Made by a program: the position numbers and the translations under genes. This document shows, piece by piece, positions 7,112-14,550 of a stretch of 35,095 nt of DNA. Location of the stretch: NCBI RefSeq assembly GCF_023074175.1, contig NZ_JADPKS010000117.1, forward strand, positions 1-35,095, written 5' to 3'. Each line of letters opens with the position of its first letter. Positions within the stretch are counted from its first letter, which is position 1. The notes below the pieces were generated by a model that made no database searches, was not told the DNA's origin, and was given only the letters and a program-made list of their open reading frames with translations. This stretch comes from Bradyrhizobium sp. 139 (lineage in GTDB: Bacteria; Pseudomonadota; Alphaproteobacteria; Rhizobiales; Xanthobacteraceae).

Positions 7112-7984
7112 ATGCCTAACAAGACTGCCAAACCGGCCGCGAAAGCGACCGCTGCCAAGCCTGCTGCCGCTAAGCCTGCTGTGGCCAAGCCTGCTGTGGC
7201 CAAGCCTGCTGTGGCCAAGGCTCCCGCTGCCAAGCCCGCCGCGCCGAAGGCCCACGTTGCTGCTGCTCCTGCCAAGGCTCCTGTCGCTTCCAAGGCTCCC
7301 GTCGCTTCCAAGGCTCCTGTCGCTGCCAAGCCGGCCGTGAAGGCCGCTGCACCCGCGCCGAAGGTCGAGGAAAAGAAGGTCGTGACCCAGCGCCAGGGCT
7401 TCAAGGCCAACGAATTCGTCGTCTATCCCGCTCACGGCGTCGGCCAGATCCTGGCCATCGAGGAGCAGGAGATCGCCGGTGCCAAGCTCGAGCTGTTCGT
7501 TATCAACTTCATCAAGGACAAGATGACGCTGCGCGTGCCGACCGCCAAGGTCGCGAACGTCGGCATGCGCAAGCTGTCCGAGCCCGCGCTGGTAAAGAAG
7601 GCGCTGGAGACGCTGAAGGGCCGCGCCCGCGTCAAGCGCACCATGTGGTCGCGCCGCGCTCAGGAATACGAAGCGAAGATCAATTCGGGCGACATCGTCG
7701 CGATCGCGGAAGTCGTGCGCGACCTCTACCGTTCCGAGTCGCAGCCCGAGCAATCGTACTCTGAACGTCAGCTCTATGAAGCGGCGCTCGATCGTCTCTC
7801 CCGCGAGATTGCGGTTGTGCAGCACTCGACCGAGACCGAAGCGGTCAAGGAGATCGAGGCCCAGCTCGCCAAGAGCCCGCGCCGCAACGGTGCCAAGGCG
7901 GAAGCCGCCGAAGGCGAGGGCGAGGCGGATGCCGAGGGCGATACCGATGGCGACGACACCGCAGTCGCCGACGAGGCCGCGTAA
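7112..7984 (+). CDS. carD: CarD-family RNA polymerase-binding transcription regulator
   Basis: 290 residues from ATG 7112. Residues about 1-90 are a Lys/Ala/Pro-rich low-complexity arm with tandem AKPAV and KAPVAS units. The CarD/RID core follows (FKANEFVVYPAHGVGQI through MRKLSEPALVKKALETL, about 95-165), then the helical DNA-binding part (WSRRAQEYEAKINSGDIVAIAEVVRDL). The chain ends in an acidic tail rich in Glu/Asp/Gly. CarD proteins bind the RNA polymerase beta subunit and stabilise open complexes, notably at rRNA promoters. The reading frame stays open and Lys/Ala-rich upstream to at least 6962, so a longer form starting at GTG 6914 or 6962 is possible; ATG 7112 was chosen because it is the first ATG and has a purine-rich AAAAGAAG upstream. 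It ends at a strong terminator. Confidence 0.9.
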   Translation: MPNKTAKPAAKATAAKPAAAKPAVAKPAVAKPAVAKAPAAKPAAPKAHVAAAPAKAPVASKAPVASKAPVAAKPAVKAAAPAPKVEEKKVVTQRQGFKANEFVVYPAHGVGQILAIEEQEIAGAKLELFVINFIKDKMTLRVPTAKVANVGMRKLSEPALVKKALETLKGRARVKRTMWSRRAQEYEAKINSGDIVAIAEVVRDLYRSESQPEQSYSERQLYEAALDRLSREIAVVQHSTETEAVKEIEAQLAKSPRRNGAKAEAAEGEGEADAEGDTDGDDTAVADEAA

Positions 7985-8012
7985 GCTTCTCGTCGCGTCG
8001 ATCGCAACAGAT

Positions 8013-8042
8013 CAAAAGCCCGGCCGTTTGGCCGGGCTTTTT
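8013..8042 (+). terminator. Intrinsic terminator between carD and the lysR gene
   Basis: Perfect 12-bp arms AAAAGCCCGGCC / GGCCGGGCTTTT with a GTTT loop, ending in a run of T on the plus strand and, symmetrically, on the minus strand. It can serve both convergent genes. Confidence 0.9.
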
Positions 8043-8094
8043 GTTCGATGCGTGCGGTGGTGATCAGCTCGCCGCTGGATCTCTCCAGACCACG

Positions 8095-9306
8095 TTATTT
8101 CGCGCGAGCAAGCTTTGCTGCTCTCTGGCCGAGGATCTCCAGAAAGGTCTGTTGCGCTGCCGTCAACGGCTGATCCCTGCGGTAGGTCAGGCCGATCGCG
8201 CGCGAATTGGCGGGAAGCTCGACCGCAAGCGCTTTCAGTCCCTTCGCAATGGTCTTCAGCTTCGCGGGCGAATAGGTCAGCAGAGCGATGACGTCGCTGT
8301 TCATGACCATCTGCTCGGCGAGCGCGAAGGTGACGATCTCGCAGGTCTGCGACGGCGGCACCAGGCCTCGTCCGATCAATAGTTCCTCGAAGTAGCGGCG
8401 CGTCGGCGTTCCATGTGGCGCGACGACCCAGTTCTCGCCGACGAGATCCCCGAGCTTGCGCCGACCCTTGGCCAGCCGATGATCCGCCCGTGCGATCACG
8501 GCGAAGAATTCATCATAGAGGTGCCGCTCTTCGAGAACGTCGTAGGGCGGCGGCTCGCGGAGAGGGCCGATGACGAAATCCAGCTCGCCTTGGCGCAATC
8601 CGTCGATCAAAGCCGCATAGCTGCCGGTGACCGCCTGAAGCCGAACGTGCCGGTGCCGGCTCAGCATCTCGCCGAACACCTTTACGACGATGTCCTGCTC
8701 GGAGAACGGCAGCAGGCCGACGGCGACGCGGCCTGTCACCTTGCCGGACAGCGCCTCAAGCTGCTCCGGCAGCGTCATCACGTCCATCAGCAGCTTTGTG
8801 TGGAGGTCGGCGAGGATCGCGGCATCGCCGGTCGCCTTCATGCCCGAGCGCGTGCGCTCGAATGGCGATCGTCCGGTCGCCGCGGCGATCCTGGCGAGCG
8901 CGCGGCTGATGTCGGGCTGGGATCGTTCGAGATATTCGGCTGCAGCAGATACGCTGCCGGTCACCTTGACAGCGTTGACCGCGCCGAGCAGCTCCCAGGC
9001 CAGATGGTGGCCGAGATCGGCGATGCGTGCGCCCGAAGCCTTGAGCGCCTCCTGTGCGGCCTGGATGCTCGACATCATGTGGCGGCAGCGCGCGATGACG
9101 ATTTCGCCCTGCGACGTCGGCTCCATGCCGGTCCAGCCGCGCGCGAACAGCCGCTGACGCAGCCTGCCCTCGACTTCGGCGATGGCGCGGGACAGGCTGC
9201 TCTGGCTCGCGTTCAGCTGCTCGCTCGCGCGCGCAAGGCTGGCCCAACTCGCGACGGCGCTGATGACCCGCGCCTGCTTGATCGTGAGGATGGGCGTTTT
9301 CTTCAT
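8095..9306 (-). CDS. LysR-type regulator with two tandem HTH domains
   Basis: 403 residues from ATG 9306. Ordinary LysR proteins are about 300 residues with a single winged HTH. Here a first HTH (about residues 8-66, SLARASEQLNASQSSLSRAIAEVEGRL) is followed by a second (about 102-160, SVSAAAEYLERSQPDISRALARIAAATG). Then comes a substrate-binding effector domain (about 190-400, RVAVGLLPFSEQDIVVKVFGEML onward). Upstream in-frame ATG 9354 would add 16 residues; 9306 is chosen because it starts just before the HTH, though no strong ribosome binding site is seen. It is divergent from the reductase/Rieske/binding-protein/methyltransferase genes and probably controls them, by the usual LysR logic. 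The inducer is unknown. Confidence 0.87.
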   Translation of the reverse strand: MKKTPILTIKQARVISAVASWASLARASEQLNASQSSLSRAIAEVEGRLRQRLFARGWTGMEPTSQGEIVIARCRHMMSSIQAAQEALKASGARIADLGHHLAWELLGAVNAVKVTGSVSAAAEYLERSQPDISRALARIAAATGRSPFERTRSGMKATGDAAILADLHTKLLMDVMTLPEQLEALSGKVTGRVAVGLLPFSEQDIVVKVFGEMLSRHRHVRLQAVTGSYAALIDGLRQGELDFVIGPLREPPPYDVLEERHLYDEFFAVIARADHRLAKGRRKLGDLVGENWVVAPHGTPTRRYFEELLIGRGLVPPSQTCEIVTFALAEQMVMNSDVIALLTYSPAKLKTIAKGLKALAVELPANSRAIGLTYRRDQPLTAAQQTFLEILGQRAAKLARAK

Positions 9307-9357
9307 GGACCTGTTGCGAGACCGCGATATCGATTGGATCGGTATAATATTCATTTT

Positions 9358-9387
9358 TTGCAAGGTCTATTTCAAATCCTGCATAAT
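9358..9387 (+). promoter_or_regulatory. Possible promoter of the Rieske cluster, with LysR-like half sites
   Basis: TTGCAA and CATAAT are 18 bases apart in the divergent gap. The outer GCAAGG and CCTGC form an imperfect interrupted dyad, as expected for a LysR binding box. It is weak evidence on its own; the divergent gene arrangement is the main support. Confidence 0.35.
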
Positions 9388-9464
9388 TGACCGGCGCGCC
9401 GTCCTGCTAGTTAGAGACGATAATCACCGTGACGTCGGAGTACCGGCGTCGCCCGGGAGGTCTC

Positions 9465-10436
9465 ATGTTCGGCAAGCGTCTCGATGCTGTCGTGCTCGCG
9501 CGGCGTGCCTTGACCGAGCGCATCTCCGAATTCCGGATCGGGCGTGCCGACAACCGTCCGCTGCCGCTGGCGGAATCCGGCAGCCACATCGAGCTTCATT
9601 TCGGCGGCCGTGAGCATCGTTTCGTCCGGCACTATTCGATCGTTGGTCCCCTCACGCTTCGCGACGATCCCGAACCGTTCTGGCGCATCGCCGTGCAGCG
9701 CGAAGACCGCGCGCGCGGCTCCGCATTCGTTCACGCCAATTTTCGCGACGGCACGGCGCTGACCGTCTCGCGGCCGATCAACGCCTTCCGGCTGTCCCGA
9801 CATCGGGCGAACGCGTTGCTGGTCGCCGGCGGCATCGGCGTCACGCCCATGCTTGCGATGGCGCGCTCGCTGCGGATGCGGAGCGTGGATTTCTCGATGT
9901 TCTATGCGGGGCAGGATCGTTCCGCGATGGCCTATGTCGACGAGCTGGAAGGTCTGTGCGGAGATCGCTTGACCCTCCACGAGAGCAGGCGCGACGGCCT
10001 TCCTGATTTCGTCGGGCTATTGTCCGGCCAGCCGGCTGACGCGGTGGTGTATGTCTGCGGACCTGGCGCGATGATCGAGGCGCTGCGCGAGGCTGCCTCC
10101 ACCCTCGGCTGGCATAGGGAGCGCGTCCGTTTCGAAGTCTTCAACGCGGCCCACAGGCCCGATGACCGAGATTTTGAGGTACGGCTCCCGACCGGACGTC
10201 GCATCAAGGTCGGGGCGGGCACCACAATCCTCGATGCGCTCGAACTTGCCGGCGTCGATACGCTGTCGAGCTGTCGCCGCGGCGAGTGCGGTCTCTGCAT
10301 CACGGACGTCGCAGCGTGCGACGGCGAGCTGGATCACCGCGACCGCTATTTCAGCGACAAGGAGCACCTCGTCGGGAGGCAGATCGCGATCTGCTGCTCG
10401 CGGATCACCGGCCGCGCGCTCGCGCTCAACGTTTAG
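9465..10436 (+). CDS. Phthalate dioxygenase reductase-type oxidoreductase (FMN/NAD/2Fe-2S)
   Basis: 323 residues, class IA reductase layout. The N-terminal FMN-binding barrel has RHYSIVG (55-61); the NAD(P)H domain has GGIGVTP (122-128) and YVCGPGAM (196-203). The C-terminal plant-type [2Fe-2S] domain has C270-x4-C275-x2-C278 and C310. These proteins (for example VanB-type) pass electrons from NAD(P)H to a Rieske oxygenase, here encoded 24 bp downstream. ATG 9465 has a perfect GGGAGG site; the upstream in-frame GTG at 9429 lacks one. It is probably the first gene of an operon with the Rieske oxygenase, binding protein and MetE-like gene. Confidence 0.93.
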   Translation: MFGKRLDAVVLARRALTERISEFRIGRADNRPLPLAESGSHIELHFGGREHRFVRHYSIVGPLTLRDDPEPFWRIAVQREDRARGSAFVHANFRDGTALTVSRPINAFRLSRHRANALLVAGGIGVTPMLAMARSLRMRSVDFSMFYAGQDRSAMAYVDELEGLCGDRLTLHESRRDGLPDFVGLLSGQPADAVVYVCGPGAMIEALREAASTLGWHRERVRFEVFNAAHRPDDRDFEVRLPTGRRIKVGAGTTILDALELAGVDTLSSCRRGECGLCITDVAACDGELDHRDRYFSDKEHLVGRQIAICCSRITGRALALNV

Positions 10437-10460
10437 TTACCTAAGAAAGTTTGAAAGCCG

Positions 10461-11567
10461 ATGGATACGATCGACCTGTCCCGACCGACCGACGAGGCCG
10501 TCTTCGCCGCGATGGAGCCCAGGGAGCCCGGCGATTTCGCTAACCATTCGACGCCGCTGATCCGCAATTGCTGGTACGCCTGTGCGCGTGCAAGCGAGAT
10601 CGGCCGCACGCCGCTCGCCCGAAAACTGCTCGGCATCGACGTGGCGCTGTTTCGGACCGAAGCCGGTGCACCCGTCGCGATGCGCAATCGCTGCCCGCAC
10701 CGCTCCTTTCCGCTCGCGCGTGGCAAGCTGGTCGGCGACCGGCTGGTCTGCGGCTATCACGGCATGGAGTTCGGGTCTGACGGCGTCTGCGCGCATATGC
10801 CGGCGCTCACCCAGACGCCTGCGACCGCGACCGTCCAGACCTATCCGATCGTGGATCGCGGCCCGCTCACCTGGATCTGGATGGGCGCACCTGACCTCGC
10901 CGACGAGGCCCTGATCCCCGACACATCATGGCTCGGCGATCCCGCCTGGGGCACGGTGACCGGCAGTTTCCACATCAAGTCCGACTATGTGTCGATGCAC
11001 GAAAACCTCATCGACCAGACCCATTTTCCGTTCCTGCATCCGGGCACGGTGGGCACGCCGGAATATGCGCGCTCGAAGCTCAGCGTCTCCACGGAGAACA
11101 ATCAGGTCGTGATCCGGCGGGAGTTGAAGGGAGCGCCGCCGCCGGGCGTCTACGGCAAGCCGGCCAACATCATGCACAAGCTGGTCGATCGCGCTTCCGA
11201 GGCGCGCTTCGTCTCGCCGGCGCTTCACACCGCGTTTGCCAGCGTGCGCGATCCCGCGCCCGACCCGGGGCAGCCCTCGCTCTACCGCTACAACATCACC
11301 CATGTCTTCACGCCGGAGACCAACAATTCCATCCACTACTGGTGGTTCAATTCGCGCGACTATCGCCCGGGAGATCTTGAGATCGACAAGTTCATGTTCG
11401 AGGCACACTCGCAGGCCTATCACGAGGATGTCGAGGCGCTCGAATGGATCAACGAGGTGGTGCGGACCGATGGCGAAGCGCAGTTCGACCTGAGCTTTGC
11501 GCCCGACAAGCCCGGCCTGATGGCCCGCCGCATCATGTATCGCCTTTCGGCAAGGGAAGCGCGCTGA
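10461..11567 (+). CDS. Rieske non-heme iron oxygenase, VanA-like (demethylase-type)
   Basis: 368 residues. The Rieske [2Fe-2S] site is C78-x-H80 and C97-x2-H100 (RCPHRSF ... VCGYHG). The mononuclear iron site is in ENLIDQTHFPFLH, with H188 and H193 as ligands and D185 as the bridging Asp; a later Asp in YHEDVEALEW is the likely third ligand. The overall pattern matches the vanillate O-demethylase/aromatic-ring oxygenase group, monooxygenases that often remove O- or N-linked methyl groups as formaldehyde. It is paired with its reductase immediately upstream. The substrate cannot be read from sequence; the neighbouring binding protein suggests an imported small acid or amine. Function class is firm, substrate unknown. 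Confidence 0.92.
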   Translation: MDTIDLSRPTDEAVFAAMEPREPGDFANHSTPLIRNCWYACARASEIGRTPLARKLLGIDVALFRTEAGAPVAMRNRCPHRSFPLARGKLVGDRLVCGYHGMEFGSDGVCAHMPALTQTPATATVQTYPIVDRGPLTWIWMGAPDLADEALIPDTSWLGDPAWGTVTGSFHIKSDYVSMHENLIDQTHFPFLHPGTVGTPEYARSKLSVSTENNQVVIRRELKGAPPPGVYGKPANIMHKLVDRASEARFVSPALHTAFASVRDPAPDPGQPSLYRYNITHVFTPETNNSIHYWWFNSRDYRPGDLEIDKFMFEAHSQAYHEDVEALEWINEVVRTDGEAQFDLSFAPDKPGLMARRIMYRLSAREAR

Positions 11568-11634
11568 GCGTGGCGCCGTTGTGCCGCCTGTTCGAATACC
11601 GATGACCAAAAACAAAACTGCAGGGGAGAGACGA

Positions 11635-12798
11635 GTGAAGAAGCAACTGAAGACCTGGGGCATCGCCGCAATGGCGGCTCTGGGAATGGTCGCGGCGGCT
11701 CACGCTGCGGATCCGGTCAAGATCGGTGTGATCATTCCCATGACGGGGCCGTTCCAGTCGAACGGCAAGCAGATCGAGGCCGCGATCAAGGCCTACACCA
11801 AGGAGAAGGGTGACACCGTCGCCGGCCGCAAGATCGAGTTCATCTTTCGCGATGATCGCGGCGCGCCCGAGAATGCCAACAGGTTCGCCCAGGAGCTTCT
11901 TGCGCAGGAGCGCGTCTCGATCCTCACCGGTTTCGGCACGACGCCGGCGGCGTTGTCAGCCGCCGCATTTGCCGCCAAGGCCAAGGTGCCGCAGGTGATC
12001 ATGGTCGCGGCGACATCGTCGATCGTCGAAAAATCGCCCTACATCGTGCGGACTTCGCAATCGATCCCGCAGATCGCCAGTGTCATCGGCCAGTGGGCGC
12101 CGAAATCCGGGCCCAAGACCTTTGTGAGCATCGTCTCCGAATACGGTCCGGGCCTGGACGCCGAGGAATGGTTCGCAAAGACCGTCGAGGCCCACGGCGG
12201 TCGCGTGATCGAGAAACTGAAGGTTCCTCTCGCCAATCCCGACTTTGCGCCGTTTCTCCAACGCGCCGCCGATTCCAAGCCGGATGCGCTGTTCGTGTTC
12301 GTTCCGACGGGTGCCGGCGGAAACTTCATGAAGCAATTCGTCGAACGCGGCCTCGACAAGGCCGGGATGAAGCTGGTCGCGATGTCCGATCTGACCGACG
12401 ACGATCTCCTCAACAACATGGGAGATGCGGCTCTCGGCGCCATTACCGGCGGTCCTTACTCGGCGAGTCACGATTCGCCGGAGAACAAGGCGTTCGTTGC
12501 ACAGTTCAAGGCGGCCAATCCCGGCATGCGCCCCAACGTCGTCGCCGTCGGTGCGTGGGATGCTCTCGAGCTGATCTATCGCGCCGTGGAAGCGACCAAG
12601 GGCGACACCAATGGCGATGCCCTCATCGCGGCGATGAAGGGCCAGAGCTGGAACAGCCCGCGCGGCCCGATCTCGATCGATCCCGCGACGCGCGACATCA
12701 TCCAGAACATCTACATGCGGAAGGTCGAGCACCACGACGGCGAACTCTACAACATGGAGTTCGAGACCTTCCCGAACGTGAAAGATCCGGCGCATTGA
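11635..12798 (+). CDS. Liv-type (HAAT) ABC transporter substrate-binding protein, no permease nearby
   Basis: 387 residues from GTG 11635. The N-terminal signal peptide (LKTWGIAAMAALGMVAAAHA, cleavage before ADPVKIG) is followed by a type I periplasmic binding fold (VKIGVIIPMTGPFQSNGKQ onward), as in LivK and related branched-chain or aromatic-acid binding proteins. GTG 11635 has GGGGAGAG just upstream and begins directly before the signal peptide; ATG 11602 would prepend a basic 11-residue tail. It lies 67 bp after the Rieske gene. No livH/M/G/F permease or ATPase genes accompany it in this window, so it either uses a transporter encoded elsewhere or delivers ligand in another way. Confidence 0.92.
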   Translation: MKKQLKTWGIAAMAALGMVAAAHAADPVKIGVIIPMTGPFQSNGKQIEAAIKAYTKEKGDTVAGRKIEFIFRDDRGAPENANRFAQELLAQERVSILTGFGTTPAALSAAAFAAKAKVPQVIMVAATSSIVEKSPYIVRTSQSIPQIASVIGQWAPKSGPKTFVSIVSEYGPGLDAEEWFAKTVEAHGGRVIEKLKVPLANPDFAPFLQRAADSKPDALFVFVPTGAGGNFMKQFVERGLDKAGMKLVAMSDLTDDDLLNNMGDAALGAITGGPYSASHDSPENKAFVAQFKAANPGMRPNVVAVGAWDALELIYRAVEATKGDTNGDALIAAMKGQSWNSPRGPISIDPATRDIIQNIYMRKVEHHDGELYNMEFETFPNVKDPAH

Positions 12799-12829
12799 GC
12801 GCCGGACGTTTGCAAACGATCGAGGACCC

Positions 12830-13948
12830 ATGACCAACGCTCCTTCGCCCACGCCGATCCGGGCCGACACGGTCGGCAGCTTGCTCCGCCCGGACGTTCT
12901 CCATGCTGCGCGCCGCCGGTTCGAGACCGGTGAGATCGATGCGGCCGCGCTGCACGGGATCGAGGATCGGGCGATCGCCGATGTCATCGCCTACCAGGAA
13001 GGGCTTGGGCTCCCCGTCGTTACCGACGGGGAGTTCCGGCGCGAGAACTGGTGGATCGATTTCGTCCGCAAGCTAGAGGGCGTGGAGATCGTCGCAGGCG
13101 GCGGCACCGCGTTCGCAACCAATGAGGCGCCGCGATACGTCCCGAAATCGGTGCATGTTGCGGGTCGGGTGGGCGCGGCCGCGCCGATCCTGGTCGACGA
13201 CTTCCGCTTTGTGCAGAAGCACGCCAAGGCCGTCGCCAAGATCGCCGTGCCGTCGCCGACGCGGCTGCATTTCCATGGCGGCCGCAAGTCGGTCTCGAAA
13301 GAGATCTATCCTGATATCGAGGCCTTCTTCGCCGATGTTGCGGCGGTATATCGCCGCGAGATCGCCGCGCTGGAAGCCGTCGGCTGCCGCTACATCCAGA
13401 TCGACGATCCCCTGCTCAGCTATTTTCTCGATCCCACTCTGCGCGCCGAGGTTGTCGCCGACGGCGACGATCCCGACGCACGGCTGCGGCGATATATCCA
13501 GCTCATCAACGACTGCATTTCCGAGCGGTCTCCGGCGACGACGATCGGCATCCATATTTGTCGCGGCAATGCGCACAGCACCTGGTTGGCGGAGGGAACC
13601 TATGAAGGGCTCGCCGACACTTGCTTCGCGCTGCTCAACGTCGACCGCTTCCTGCTTGAGTATGACGACGAGCGCAGCGGCTCGTTCGCGCCGCTACGCT
13701 TCATGCCTGAGGGCAAGCAGGTGGTGCTCGGGCTGGTCACGACCAAGCATGCGCAGCTCGAAGACAAGGAAGCTCTGAAGCGGCGCCTCGACGAGGCGGC
13801 CAAGCTGATCGATCCGTCGTTGCTCGCGCTCAGCCCGCAATGCGGCTTTGCCAGCGTGGTCGAGGGCAATCGGATCACCGAAGCCGACCAGCGCGCCAAG
13901 CTGGCGCTGGTGGTGCAGACGGCGCGGGAGTATTGGGGAACGATGTAG
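12830..13948 (+). CDS. Core MetE-like zinc methyltransferase (cobalamin-independent methionine synthase family)
   Basis: 372 residues, equal to the C-terminal catalytic barrel of MetE without the N-terminal half. The zinc ligands can be placed: H242 and C244 in HICRGN, E277 in FLLEYDD, and C338 in SPQCGF, matching the His-x-Cys / Glu / Cys set of MetE. The N-terminus IRADTVGSLLRP and the VTDGEFRRENWW motif are also typical. In full MetE the methyl donor is methyl-tetrahydrofolate triglutamate. Short relatives may use other donors, and here the gene sits 31 bp behind a binding protein and a demethylase-type oxygenase, so a role in handling a methylated substrate is plausible but unproven. Confidence 0.87.
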   Translation: MTNAPSPTPIRADTVGSLLRPDVLHAARRRFETGEIDAAALHGIEDRAIADVIAYQEGLGLPVVTDGEFRRENWWIDFVRKLEGVEIVAGGGTAFATNEAPRYVPKSVHVAGRVGAAAPILVDDFRFVQKHAKAVAKIAVPSPTRLHFHGGRKSVSKEIYPDIEAFFADVAAVYRREIAALEAVGCRYIQIDDPLLSYFLDPTLRAEVVADGDDPDARLRRYIQLINDCISERSPATTIGIHICRGNAHSTWLAEGTYEGLADTCFALLNVDRFLLEYDDERSGSFAPLRFMPEGKQVVLGLVTTKHAQLEDKEALKRRLDEAAKLIDPSLLALSPQCGFASVVEGNRITEADQRAKLALVVQTAREYWGTM

Positions 13949-13970
13949 GAGCGCTTGCGGGCGAACTGCG

Positions 13971-14010
13971 CGTCGTCTCGGGCTCGCGCTTCGCGCGCCC
14001 CGGGACGACG
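13971..14010. repeat. Hairpin repeat between convergent genes
   Basis: Arms CGTCGTC and GACGACG bracket a GC-rich inner palindrome (GGGCTCGCGC / GCGCGCCCC). There is no T tract, so it is better described as an intergenic repeat that may also act as a weak bidirectional terminator. Confidence 0.5.
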
Positions 14011-14016
14011 AGTGGC

Positions 14017-14550
14017 CTACTTCACCGGCCGCTTCTCAAGTTTCCTTGCCAACGTGCGCCGATGCATGCCCAAGCGGCGCGCCGCTTCCGAGATGTTGAA
14101 ATCGGTCTCGATCAGGGTCTGGTGGATGCGCTCCCATTCCAGCGTCTTGATCGAGGTCGGCCGCGCATCGAGTGCGACTTCGGCGTTGCCCTCGGCCTTG
14201 TTGAAGGCGGCTTCGATATCGTCGGTGTTCGACGGCTTTGCCAGGTAGTGACAGGCGCCGAGCTTGATCGCCTCGACGGCGGTGGAGATGCTGGCAAAGC
14301 CGGTCAGCACCACGATCAGCATCTCCGGATCGTGCGTGTGCAGCAGCTCGACGCAGGCGAGCCCCGAGGCGCCACCGAGCTTGAGATCGACCACCGCGTG
14401 TCCAAACGATCGCTCTTCCAGCGCGTTCCGTACGTCTTCGATCGAAGCTGCGAGTGCGACCTCGTAGCCGCGGCGCTCGAACGAGCGCTTCAGTGTACGG
14501 GCAAAGCCGGCATCGTCCTCGACGACGATGAGCGAACGGTCAGGCGTCAA
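14017..14550 (-). CDS. regR: RegR/ActR/PrrA-family redox response regulator
   Basis: 177 residues. Receiver domain: acidic pair ED(11-12), phospho-acceptor D55 in VVDLKLGG, conserved Thr in VLTGFAS, and Lys in LAKPSNTDD. A short linker leads to a Fis-like HTH (TDFNISEAARRLGMHRRTLARKL) at the C-terminus. The family (RegA/PrrA/ActR/RegR) controls respiration, nitrogen fixation and carbon fixation in response to redox state. The only usable start is TTG 14550, which overlaps the end of regS; a GGAGGG site lies four bases upstream within regS, implying translational coupling. It is the last gene of the cyo-SURF1-regS-regR run. Confidence 0.92.
   Translation of the reverse strand: MTPDRSLIVVEDDAGFARTLKRSFERRGYEVALAASIEDVRNALEERSFGHAVVDLKLGGASGLACVELLHTHDPEMLIVVLTGFASISTAVEAIKLGACHYLAKPSNTDDIEAAFNKAEGNAEVALDARPTSIKTLEWERIHQTLIETDFNISEAARRLGMHRRTLARKLEKRPVK

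Noticed and set aside
7140..7340. CRISPR-like or satellite repeat array
   Set aside because: The repeats are short, contiguous and in frame; they encode the low-complexity arm of CarD.
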